Positions 25,051 through 34,163 of a DNA stretch of 64,000 nucleotides are shown one piece after another. A program made the position numbers and the translations under genes. This stretch comes from VXYL01 sp963422285 (lineage in GTDB: Bacteria; Pseudomonadota; Gammaproteobacteria; Pseudomonadales; Azotimanducaceae), in the NCBI GenBank assembly GCA_963422285.2, contig OY729419.2, forward strand, positions 248,001-312,000, given 5' to 3'. The notes under the pieces were generated by a model. That model did not search any database. It was not told the origin of the DNA and saw only the letters and a program-made list of their open reading frames with translations. Numbering within the stretch: the stretch's first letter is position 1; every line of letters begins with the position of its first letter.

Positions 25051-25501
25051 GCCATTGCTCCTTGACACCAATGTCCTGGTAGCCGCAACGGCATCAAGCC
25101 GCGAGTTCCATTCAACCGCCATTCGTATCGTCAACGAATGGCCCAGCCTCGGCATTCCATTGCACACCAGCGGCAGATACTCCGCGAGTATCTCGTCGTT
25201 GCCACACGTCCGGCGGACCTGAATGGATTTGGAGCTGGTTCCCGGAGATGCCATCGCCAACAACAAAGCATTCCAGAGGCGGATACGATGCCCGGACGAG
25301 GACGAGTCGACCCATAACGCACGCTCTCGCTTGGTGGAGGAGTACGAATGCCGAGGCGTGATCATTCATGACGCAAATATAGTGGCCACGGCCCTGACGA
25401 AAAACGTGCCGAGGATCGTTACGGAGAAGCCGGCGGACTTTACAAGGTTCACCGATCCGGTGGCAGTCGTCCCGCTCAACGCGATCGGTCGAGAAATGTA
25501 G
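25034..25501 (+). pseudogene. PIN-domain toxin (FitB/VapC-like), two frameshifts
   Basis: From GTG 25034 the frame reads PLLLDTNVLVAATASSREFH, the first acidic motif of PIN nucleases. It shifts near 25170, where another frame gives QILREYLVVATRPADLNGFG, and shifts again near 25225 to the frame ending with HDANIVATALTKNVPRIVTE and PADFTRF. The joined product would be about 155 residues with all PIN acidic positions (D, E, D...D). The two indels make a working toxin unlikely. Confidence 0.75.
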
Positions 25502-25756
25502 ACGGCGATGGCGTCGCCTGCCTATCGGTTCCGAACCGACTGCACGGCCGTCCTGGAAATCATCCCACTTGCACCACCGCCAGCCACAACGGCGTCGCCC
25601 TCGCAAAGCACGATGCCACCGAGCATCAGAACAGGCAACCGCAGCTTGCGTTCATCCAACGCAAGGATCAGACCATCAAGCTTGCCGTTGGCCTAAAGAC
25701 CGCATATCGAGATCCCGACTGCCGTGACAGCGCAAATCTGGGAGCTTCATCGCAGG

Positions 25757-25975
25757 ATCTTTGCACTACTCCCTCAGCGTCCGTCGCTGCGCCGTGTCCA
25801 CCAACACAACGATAACGCCCAGTCTACCAGGAAGCCAGCGGAGACGTAGAACGCGCCTTCTCCGTCGTTCTCGTCGCAGGCAAACCTGGCCCCAGGCAGC
25901 TACGTCAGCAGTGCTATGTGGCCGGGCAGGATACCGAGGGTGCCGGTGGCAGAAAGCCTGCAACCGACCCGAGGT
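25757..25975 (-). pseudogene. Fragment similar to atpC
   Basis: The bases follow the intact atpC gene (about 26710-27060), for example GAAGCC...GAGACGTAGAACGCG and GGGTGCCGGTGGCAGA, with many substitutions and small indels. Same strand as atpC. About three quarters of positions agree by eye in the best 100-base block (25840-25940). The 250 bases between the toxin relic and this fragment show nothing recognisable. Confidence 0.65.
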
Positions 25976-26024
25976 CTCCTCGCCCATGAGGATGGAGATG
26001 AAGCCGCCGTTAACCGAAGCTGGT
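25976..26024 (-). pseudogene. Second fragment similar to atpD
   Basis: GTCTCCTCGCCCATGAGGAT and the following bases match 28393-28440 of the intact atpD (the segment encoding GPISIPVGEET). It is fused directly to the atpC-like fragment, an order not found in a normal operon, so the fragments were rearranged. Confidence 0.6.
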
Positions 26025-26337
26025 GAGGCGATACACGAGACTTCGTTACATTAGTTTCCACAGATGACATTTTCCTATATGTCGTAACCTCACTGCTATT
26101 ATCCGAGATCCGAAAGGGTGCCGCGGACTCGATATATAAAGCCCATGCAGGCGGTATGGGTAGCCTGAACCACGGAGCAAGATTTGTTGCCGTCGTTCAC
26201 CATTAAGTCAAAGTTGACTCGCTAGTCGATATTTTTTCGCAGGGACACTAGCACATATTGTATGTCTTGTACTTCCAGATACCTGCCTTCTGGAGGTTCA
26301 TCGAAATATATCAAGGTAATGTCAATACTTGGTCTAC
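26025..26337. other. AT-rich intergenic stretch, no gene seen
   Basis: Markedly richer in A+T than its surroundings, with TATATAAAG and CATATTGTATG stretches but no open frame with family motifs. It lies downstream of the small lipoprotein gene and contains no clear hairpin-plus-T terminator. Confidence 0.45.
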
Positions 26338-26622
26338 TTACTGTTTGGTGCTTATTGAAGTGGCTGTTCCTGTAATGTACTTTTTGGCAATTAATCGGCT
26401 ATTTGTTCCCGAAATAACAAAGTGAGTAAAGCGTAGTCGTTGTCCTATCTCCGCTGCTCGGAGCATTGCAAAATCTTTTGCTCTCTGTAGGCTGGTAAAG
26501 CCGTTTCCATGAAGCGAAAATTCATAAGTGTTTTCTTCGATCATCCTGTGCTCAAATCCACCCGTAGTACCCATTTGTTGGTATGGAGTGCATGAGAGCA
26601 ATGCCAAGATGGAACAAAACAA
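26338..26622 (-). CDS. Small lipoprotein-like protein of the CC0125/CC1285 type
   Basis: The frame reads SILALLSCTPYQQMG, a lipobox-like LLSC with a short hydrophobic stretch ahead of it. It continues NTYEFSLHGNGFTSLQRAKDFAMLRAAEIG and FTHFVISG. The GNGxT...A.dfaxLRAAE pattern is seen in small secreted lipoproteins of unknown function. There is no ATG: TTG 26622 gives a very short signal sequence, and the frame is open a few codons further (KFIFLFCS) where ATT could start. Base composition is low-GC compared with the neighbours, which suggests transfer. Confidence 0.6.
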   Translation of the reverse strand: MFCSILALLSCTPYQQMGTTGGFEHRMIEENTYEFSLHGNGFTSLQRAKDFAMLRAAEIGQRLRFTHFVISGTNSRLIAKKYITGTATSISTKQ

Positions 26623-26680
26623 GAAAATAAATTTTCTCGTTTCCGTCTCCTAATCTCCAACTACACTGCTGGAGTACGGC

Positions 26681-27103
26681 TTACCGCCGGATCTTCCGCA
26701 GCTCCTCCAGCGTCCGCTGCTGCGCCGCGGCGGCGGCGAGGCGGGCCTCCACCATGCCGTAGTCCAGCTCTGCGGCGGCTTCGGAGAGTGCTCGTTCGGC
26801 TTCGGCTCGAGCCTCGATGGCGGCGGCCTCGTCAATGTCGTCGGCGCGCAACGCGGTGTCCGCCAGCACGGTAACGACGCCGGGCTGTACTTCCAGGAAG
26901 CCGCCCGAGGCGTAGAACACGTCCTCCTCCCCGTTCTCGTCCCGCAGCCGCACCGGCCCCGGGCGGATGCCCGTCAGCAGCGCGGCGTGGCCCGGCAGGA
27001 TGCCGATCTCGCCGAGGGTGCCGGTGGCGGACAGCATGGCGACGCGGCCCGAGTAGATCTCCCGCTCGGCGCTGACGATGTGGCACTGCATGGTGGCGGG
27101 CAT
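26681..27103 (-). CDS. atpC: ATP synthase F1 epsilon subunit
   Basis: A 140-residue epsilon subunit from ATG 27103. The N-terminal beta-sandwich reads MQCHIVSAEREIYSGRVAML and IGILPGHAALLTGIRPGPVR. YASGGFLEVQPGVVTVLAD is the conserved end of the sandwich, and a C-terminal helical pair follows. It regulates F1 and links gamma to the c-ring. It is separated from atpD by 150 bases, an unusual gap containing a long-range inverted repeat. Confidence 0.95.
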   Translation of the reverse strand: MPATMQCHIVSAEREIYSGRVAMLSATGTLGEIGILPGHAALLTGIRPGPVRLRDENGEEDVFYASGGFLEVQPGVVTVLADTALRADDIDEAAAIEARAEAERALSEAAAELDYGMVEARLAAAAAQQRTLEELRKIRR

Positions 27104-27162
27104 GGCGCATTCTCCCAGCCTCCCTCGAAGGAAGGTACGATTAAAGCCTCAGCATCTATGTA

Positions 27163-27230
27163 GAAAGGTCGCAACCTATTGATCTTAGAGAAGTTGTATG
27201 TTTGTGGGCGGACTTGAGACCAGACCTTTC
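27163..27230. repeat. Inverted repeat in the atpD-atpC gap
   Basis: GAAAGGTC at 27163-27170 and GACCTTTC at 27223-27230 are exact inverted copies 52 bases apart, with partial matching beyond both ends (TAG/CTA). The 150-base gap is less GC-rich than the flanking genes. It might fold into a processing or attenuation structure between atpD and atpC. Confidence 0.45.
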
Positions 27231-27253
27231 CTAGCGTAGAAGAGTCCGCGCCG

Positions 27254-28654
<1,401 letters not shown>

Positions 28655-28722
28655 TGCCGTTCCTCTCTTAGCTAAGCTGGTCGTGCGCTCTTCGCGCTCT
28701 TTGTGTCCGCGGAATCAACGAG

Positions 28723-29583
28723 CTAGACCGCCGCGGCACCGCCCACGATCTCCGATATCTCCTGGGTGATGGACGCTTGGCGAGCGTTGTTGTAGAGCAG
28801 CGTCAGCTCCTTGACGATCTCCTCGGCGTTGTCCGTGGCGTTCTTCATGGCGATCATGCGCGCCGCCTGCTCGCAGGCGGTGTTCTCCACTACCGCCTGG
28901 TACACCAGGGATTCGATGTAGCGTTCCACCAGCCCTTCCACCAGCTCCCGGGCGTCCGGCTCGTAGATGTAGTCCCAGCGGCCGGTGCTCCCTTCCTCCT
29001 CTATGGGCGGCAGAGGCAGCAGCTGCTTCGCCGCCGGACGCTGGGTCATGGTGTTGACGAACTCGTTGGAGATGATGTCCAGGCGGTCGATGCGGCCTTC
29101 CTCGATGGCGTCGAGCATCACCTTGACGCCGCCGATGAGGTCGGCGATTTCCGGCGTCTCGCCGATGTCGCCCATGGCGGCCACCACATTGCCGCCCACG
29201 GAGCGGAAGAACTGCGCTGCCTTGTTGCCGATGAGGGCGAGTTCCACCTCCACGCCGGCGTCCTCCCACTTGCGCATGGCGCGGACCAGCTCGCGGAACA
29301 GATTGACGTTCAGCCCGCCGCACAGGCCGCGATCCGTAGACACCGCGATGTAGCCGATGCGCTTGACTTCGCGGTTGTCCATGAAGACGTGGCGGTACTC
29401 CGGCGCGGCGTTGGCGAGGTGGCCGATCACCTGCTCGATGCGCTGGCTGTAGGGGCGGCCCTGCTGCATGCGCTGCTGAGTGCGGCGCATGCGGCTGGCC
29501 GCCACCATCTGCATGGCGCGCGTACTCTTCTGCGTGGTCTGCACGCTGCCGATCTTGTTCTTGATCTCGCGCCCGGCGGCCAT
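28723..29583 (-). CDS. atpG: ATP synthase F1 gamma subunit
   Basis: Central stalk subunit, 286 residues. The start at ATG 29583 with GGGAGAGAGGA upstream gives MAAGREIKNKIGSVQTTQKS, the usual N-terminal helix. The C-terminal helix ends with DNAEEIVKELTLLYNNARQASITQEISEIVGGAAA, the gamma signature. It rotates within the alpha3-beta3 head. It lies between atpA and atpD. Confidence 0.97.
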   Translation of the reverse strand: MAAGREIKNKIGSVQTTQKSTRAMQMVAASRMRRTQQRMQQGRPYSQRIEQVIGHLANAAPEYRHVFMDNREVKRIGYIAVSTDRGLCGGLNVNLFRELVRAMRKWEDAGVEVELALIGNKAAQFFRSVGGNVVAAMGDIGETPEIADLIGGVKVMLDAIEEGRIDRLDIISNEFVNTMTQRPAAKQLLPLPPIEEEGSTGRWDYIYEPDARELVEGLVERYIESLVYQAVVENTACEQAARMIAMKNATDNAEEIVKELTLLYNNARQASITQEISEIVGGAAAV

Positions 29584-29671
29584 CGAATCCTCTCTCCCTT
29601 CCTGACTCCTGCGAGTTTGCGCCAGCAAACTCGAACGCGCCGTTACGCGGCGCACCGACGTCTACGGCCGT

Positions 29672-31225
29672 CTACGGCGCACCGTAACTGTGGCTGGCCT
29701 GGAACTTGTCCAGCGCGGCCTTCATGAAATCCACGATCTCGTCGTCGTAGTCGCCGGTGCGGGTGATCTTAGCCATCCACTCGCCATGCTCGGCGTTCAT
29801 GTAGGCCAGCAGATCGCGCTCGAAGTCCAGCACCCGATCCACCGCCACGTTCTTCAAGTAGCCCTCGGTGGCCGCGAACAGCACCACGCCCATCTCGGCC
29901 ACGGTCATGGGCGAGTACTGGTTCTGCTTCATCAGCTCCTCCACGCGGGCGCCGTGGTCCAACTGGCGGCGAGTGACTTCGTCGAGGTCCGAGGCGAACT
30001 GAGAGAACGCCGCCAGCTCCCGGTACTGCGCCAAGGCCAGCTTGACGCCGCCGGAGATCTTCTTGATGAACGGCACCTGGGCGTTGCCGCCGACACGGGA
30101 GACCGAGATGCCGGGGCTCATGGCCGGCCGAATGCCGGAGTTGAAGCGGTCCTGCTCCAGGTAGATCTGCCCGTCGGTGATGGAGATGACGTTGGCCGGC
30201 ACGAAGGCGGAGACTTCGCCGGCTTGGGTCTCGATCATGGGCAGGGCGGTGAGCGAGCCGGTCTTGCCTTTCACCTCGCCGTCGGTGAGCTGCTCCACAT
30301 AGTCAGCGTTCACTCTCGCGGCGCGTTCGAGCAGGCGCGAATGCAAGTAGAAGACATCGCCCGGATACGCCTCCCGGCCCGGCGGCCGGCGCAGCAGCAG
30401 GGAAATCTGCCGGTACGCCCATGCCTGCTTAGTGAGGTCGTCGTAGATGATGAGCGCGTCCTCGCCGTGGTCGCGGAAGTACTCGCCCATGGCGCAGCCG
30501 GAGTAGGGAGAGATGTAGAGCATAGGCGCGGGGTCCGCGGCGCTGGCGGCGACCACGATAGTGTGTTCCATGGCACCGTTCTCCTCGAAGGTGCGCACGA
30601 TGTTGGCGATGGTGGACATCTTCTGGCCGATGGCCACGTAGACGCACTTGATGCCGGAACCCTTCTGGTTGATCACCGCGTCCACAGCGATGGCGGTCTT
30701 GCCGATCTGCCGGTCGCCGATGATGAGCTCGCGCTGGCCGCGGCCGATGGGCACCATGGCGTCGATGCACTTGATGCCCATCTGCACCGGCTGGTCCACG
30801 GTCTGGCGGGCGATGACGCCGGGCGCCACCTTCTCCACCGGCGAGGTGAGCGTGGTGTTGATGGGGCCCTTGCCGTCGATGGGGTTGCCCAGCGCATCCA
30901 CCACCCGGCCGAGCAACTCGCGACCCACGGGCACTTCCAGGATGCGCTTGGTGCAGCGGGCGGTCATGCCTTCGGAGAGGCCCTCGTAGTCGCCGAGCAC
31001 GACGCAGCCCACCGAATCCCGCTCCAGGTTCAAAGCCATGCCGAACAAGCCGCCGGCAAACTCGATCATCTCGCCGTATTGAGCTTCAGCGAGGCCGTGG
31101 ACGCGCACGATGCCGTCCGAGACGCTGACGATGGTGCCCTCGTTGGCGGCCCGGGCGGAAACGTCCAGGTTCTCGATGCGGTCGCGGATGATGTCGGTGA
31201 TTTCCGCGGGGTTCAGTTGCTGCAT
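29672..31225 (-). CDS. atpA: ATP synthase F1 alpha subunit
   Basis: Non-catalytic nucleotide-binding subunit, 517 residues from ATG 31225. It starts MQQLNPAEITDIIRDRIENL. The Walker A is GDRQIGKTAIAV, with Ile where nearly all homologs have Thr (GDRQTGKT). The alpha signature PAMSPGISVSRVGGNAQ contains the arginine finger. The start follows atpH by 32 bases. Confidence 0.97.
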   Translation of the reverse strand: MQQLNPAEITDIIRDRIENLDVSARAANEGTIVSVSDGIVRVHGLAEAQYGEMIEFAGGLFGMALNLERDSVGCVVLGDYEGLSEGMTARCTKRILEVPVGRELLGRVVDALGNPIDGKGPINTTLTSPVEKVAPGVIARQTVDQPVQMGIKCIDAMVPIGRGQRELIIGDRQIGKTAIAVDAVINQKGSGIKCVYVAIGQKMSTIANIVRTFEENGAMEHTIVVAASAADPAPMLYISPYSGCAMGEYFRDHGEDALIIYDDLTKQAWAYRQISLLLRRPPGREAYPGDVFYLHSRLLERAARVNADYVEQLTDGEVKGKTGSLTALPMIETQAGEVSAFVPANVISITDGQIYLEQDRFNSGIRPAMSPGISVSRVGGNAQVPFIKKISGGVKLALAQYRELAAFSQFASDLDEVTRRQLDHGARVEELMKQNQYSPMTVAEMGVVLFAATEGYLKNVAVDRVLDFERDLLAYMNAEHGEWMAKITRTGDYDDEIVDFMKAALDKFQASHSYGAP

Positions 31226-31257
31226 TGGTTAACCTCTTTTCTCTCTCAGGTCTCGCC

Positions 31258-31797
31258 TCAGGCGCGCTGGAGGGTGTCCACCAAGCGACCCAGCCGGCCG
31301 CGCACGGAGCCGTCGATGACGGTGTCGCCGGCACGCACGACGGCACCGCCGAGCAGGCCCTCGTCCACGGTGGCAGTGACGTTTACCTGCTGCTGGAAGC
31401 GCCGTTCCAGGGCCTTCTCGTAGGCGTTCATCTGGGTCGGAGAAAGAGCCACCGCGGCGGCGATCTGCACATCGAGCACCTTCTCTGCCTCCGCCTTCAA
31501 GGTCTCGTATTGGGCGGCGATCTCTGGCAGCAGGGGCAGGCGCTTGTTGGCGGCGAGCACCTGCACGAAGCGGCGGCAGCGGTCGTCGAGATCGTCGCGG
31601 ACCACGTCGATCAGCTGGTGCGCCTTGGCTTCGTCGGCCAGAGCGGGGGTGCCGATCAGGGACCGCACGGCGTCCGTTTCCGCCGTTGCCGCGAGCAGGG
31701 CGAGCATGCGCGACCACGGCGCCAAGCGGCCGTGCGACTTCGCCAAGCCGAAAACCGCGTTGGCGTAGGGGCGGGCGAGGGTCGCGAGTTCCGCCAC
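31258..31797 (-). CDS. atpH: ATP synthase F1 delta subunit
   Basis: Peripheral stalk subunit, 179 residues from GTG 31797. It begins MAELATLARPYANAVFGLAK, the typical delta N-terminus, and ends with the conserved VTATVDEGLLGGAVVRAGD and GSVRGRLGRLVDTL. It caps F1 and binds AtpF. The gap to atpF is 2 bases, consistent with translational coupling. Confidence 0.95.
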   Translation of the reverse strand: MAELATLARPYANAVFGLAKSHGRLAPWSRMLALLAATAETDAVRSLIGTPALADEAKAHQLIDVVRDDLDDRCRRFVQVLAANKRLPLLPEIAAQYETLKAEAEKVLDVQIAAAVALSPTQMNAYEKALERRFQQQVNVTATVDEGLLGGAVVRAGDTVIDGSVRGRLGRLVDTLQRA

Positions 31798-31799
31798 GG

Positions 31800-32270
31800 C
31801 TACAGCTGCGCCGCGACGCGGCCCAGGAGGACGTCGTGGCGAGATCGATCGATGGTCTCTTCCAGGATCTTCTCCGCGCCGGCCACCGCCAGCTCGGCCA
31901 CTTGGCCGCGCAGCGCTTCCCGGGCGCGGTTCATTTCCTGGGCCACATCGGCCTGGGCCGCGGCCAGAATCCGCTCCCGCTCGGCTTCCGCATCCGCCTT
32001 GGCGTTCTCGATCATCTGCGCCGCCTGGCCCCGGGCCTCGTCGACGATGCTGCGGGCCTGAGCGCGGGCTTCGTTCAGGTTTTCCTCCGCCCGGGCCTCG
32101 GCGCGTTGCAGGTCCCGATTGGCCTGGGCGGCAGCTTCCAGACCGTCGGCGATGGTCTGCTGGCGCTCGCGCATGGCGCGGATGAGGAACGGCCAGATGA
32201 ACTTCCAGCAGAACCAGACGAACACGCCGAAGGCGAGCGACTGGCCGATCAACGTCAGCCCTATGCTCAT
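31800..32270 (-). CDS. atpF: ATP synthase F0 b subunit
   Basis: A 156-residue subunit from ATG 32270. MSIGLTLIGQSLAFGVFVWF is the membrane anchor. The rest is a charged amphipathic helix (QANRDLQRAEARAEENLNEA) that dimerises as the peripheral stalk. The length and N-terminus match gammaproteobacterial AtpF. Confidence 0.95.
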   Translation of the reverse strand: MSIGLTLIGQSLAFGVFVWFCWKFIWPFLIRAMRERQQTIADGLEAAAQANRDLQRAEARAEENLNEARAQARSIVDEARGQAAQMIENAKADAEAERERILAAAQADVAQEMNRAREALRGQVAELAVAGAEKILEETIDRSRHDVLLGRVAAQL

Positions 32271-32299
32271 ATCCGCACCTCCCCGAGCCGCTGCGGCAT

Positions 32300-32536
32300 T
32301 CAGCCAGCGACCACGAACATCACGTAGAGGGCGACGCCGACGCCGATGATGGGCACCGCGTCCACCAGACCCAGGATGATGAACAGCTGGGTTCTGAGGG
32401 TCGGCAGCAGTTCCGGCTGGCGGGCGACGCCTTCCATGAACTTGCCGCCGAGCAGCCCGACGCCGATGGCCGCGCCGACCGCGCCCAAGCCGATCATCAG
32501 GCCGGCTCCGATGTACAAGAGAACTTGCATCTCCAT
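32300..32536 (-). CDS. atpE: ATP synthase F0 c subunit
   Basis: A 78-residue hairpin protein from ATG 32536. The first helix has the glycine-rich GLGAVGAAIGVGLLGGK. The polar loop is ARQPEL. The second helix carries the ion-binding acid as ILGLVDAVPIIGVGV. The Asp and the lack of a Na+-type Gln/Glu ligand set suggest a proton-coupled ring. Confidence 0.96.
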   Translation of the reverse strand: MEMQVLLYIGAGLMIGLGAVGAAIGVGLLGGKFMEGVARQPELLPTLRTQLFIILGLVDAVPIIGVGVALYVMFVVAG

Positions 32537-32559
32537 TTCTTACTTAGCTCCAGTTGGTT

Positions 32560-33420
32560 TCAGTGCTCTTCCTCGACATCGTGCGCCTGGGCGAGATACA
32601 CCACCGTCAACACGGCGAAGATGAAGGCTTGCAGGGTGATGATGAGGACATGGAACACGGCCCACGCCCACTGCAGAACGGCACCGAAAACGCCCATCAG
32701 GATGCTGCCGTACATCAACGCGACGAGGATGAAGATCATCTCGCCCGCATACAGGTTGCCGAACAGCCGCAAGCCTAGGGACACGGGCTTGGCGATCAGC
32801 GTCACCCCCTCCAAGACGAGGTTGACGGGCATGAACAGCCAAGTGAGCGGCGACCGCAGTCTGACCGCGAACGGATGGCACAACAGCTCCTTGAGAAAAC
32901 CGACGACGCCCTTCTGCCTGATGCTGTAGTAGATGATGAGGACGAAGACGCTGAGCGCCATGCCGAGGGTGATGTTCGGATCGGTGGACGGCACGACCTT
33001 CATGTACTCGACGCCCATGAGCTTCGCTGCTTCCGGGATCCAGTCCACGGGCACCAAGTCCATCAGATTCATCAGGAACACCCAGACGAAGATGGTCAAC
33101 GCCATGGGGGCGATGAGGTCGTTGCGATGGCGGAAGATGCTCGAGACGGTCTCGTCGATGAAGTCCACGATCATCTCCACGGCGTTCTGCAGGCCTCCTG
33201 GGACGCCAGCGGTGGCGCGCCGGGCAGCCAGCCGGAACACCAAGCAGAACACCGCGCCGAGGGCGACGGACCAGAACATGGAGTCCACGTTGATGGCCCA
33301 GAAACCCATCTGCGCCGCTTCCTCCGCGTTCTCGGCCAGTTTCCAACCTTGCTCGGGATGCTTGCCGTAGGCAAGGTTGGTCAGGTGGTGCTTGATGTAG
33401 TCGCCGCTGCTCTCGGCCAT
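32560..33420 (-). CDS. atpB: ATP synthase F0 a subunit
   Basis: A 286-residue polytopic subunit from ATG 33420 that forms the proton half-channels. The essential Arg is in GLRLFGNLYAGEMIFILVAL. Other helices include NAVEMIVDFIDETV and ITLGMALSVFVLIIYYSI. The product ends in an acidic tail (HDVEEEH). It follows atpI by 37 bases. Confidence 0.95.
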   Translation of the reverse strand: MAESSGDYIKHHLTNLAYGKHPEQGWKLAENAEEAAQMGFWAINVDSMFWSVALGAVFCLVFRLAARRATAGVPGGLQNAVEMIVDFIDETVSSIFRHRNDLIAPMALTIFVWVFLMNLMDLVPVDWIPEAAKLMGVEYMKVVPSTDPNITLGMALSVFVLIIYYSIRQKGVVGFLKELLCHPFAVRLRSPLTWLFMPVNLVLEGVTLIAKPVSLGLRLFGNLYAGEMIFILVALMYGSILMGVFGAVLQWAWAVFHVLIITLQAFIFAVLTVVYLAQAHDVEEEH

Positions 33421-33457
33421 TTACGTCGGTCTTTCCTCGGCGGCGGCGTTCGTCCGC

Positions 33458-33871
33458 CTACCGCTCTCTCTTTGCCTTAGCCTCTGTCTCGCTCTCCCCG
33501 CCGCCCAAGAGCGGCGACGCCAACGGCGCCAGCAGCACCGCGCCGAGCCCCGCGAAGAAGCTCAAGCCCCCGGCATCCGCAACCACCAAGGCGGCCGCCA
33601 GCAACGCCACGGTAAGCGCCAGCTTCGCCGCCCATTGGCCGAGCACCAAGGCGGCGGCGCGGACGGCGTACTGGCCCGCCGCGCCCGCGAAGCGCGTCAG
33701 CCGCCACGCGAAGTACGCATTGGGCAGCCAAGCTGCGACCCCGCCGAGCAGCGCGGACTTCGCCTCGTCCACGCCCCATGGCAGTGCCAGCGCCACCACC
33801 AGCAAGGCGACCGCCGCCTGCAAGACGACGACCCGCACCGGAACCCCCCAGCGCGGCCCGCTTGCGGTCAT
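33458..33871 (-). CDS. atpI: ATP synthase protein I
   Basis: A 137-residue membrane protein from ATG 33871. It has four hydrophobic segments, including VVVLQAAVALLVVALAL and SALLGGVAAWLPNAYFAWRL, the latter matching AtpI's GxxxxxPNxYFA motif. AtpI aids c-ring assembly. It is the first gene of the atp operon. The frame is open far upstream, but the ATG lies just downstream of the promoter and gives the family length. Confidence 0.88.
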   Translation of the reverse strand: MTASGPRWGVPVRVVVLQAAVALLVVALALPWGVDEAKSALLGGVAAWLPNAYFAWRLTRFAGAAGQYAVRAAALVLGQWAAKLALTVALLAAALVVADAGGLSFFAGLGAVLLAPLASPLLGGGESETEAKAKRER

Positions 33872-33920
33872 GCGCCGATCACGACGTTGCCAAGGAATCC
33901 GATGTTCGCGAAGGCGGCGC

Positions 33921-33949
33921 ATTATACGGATGCTTTCCAGCGCCTTCAA
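33921..33949 (-). promoter_or_regulatory. sigma70 promoter of the atp operon
   Basis: On the minus strand TTGAAG (33949-33944) and a perfect TATAAT (33926-33921) are 17 bases apart. The predicted start lies about 40 bases upstream of the atpI ATG. The rest of the 292-base stretch up to 34163 shows no gene. Confidence 0.75.
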
Positions 33950-34163
33950 ACAACTTTTTGAGAGTCGGCACAAGATTCGGGCAGTGGCGCAGGGCGGGCG
34001 CGAAGCCGACGGATCAAGTGCCGGGGGCTTCGGCGACGGCGGACACATGGACGCGGATTTCGTTTCGGCGGCCTTCGGCACCCGGCGCGGCCACGGCGCA
34101 ACGCGAGCAACCCTTGCAAAACCGGCCTGCACCTAATTTCCCCATTCCCATTTCCGTCATCGG

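Noticed and set aside
25508..25750. Short frames between the toxin relic and the atpC fragment
   Set aside because: No start signal or homology visible; probably degraded DNA.
29690..31423. Long forward frame (577 codons) opposite atpA/atpH
   Set aside because: It runs across two strongly conserved genes on the other strand, is rich in His/Asp/Val as antisense frames are, and has no motif.
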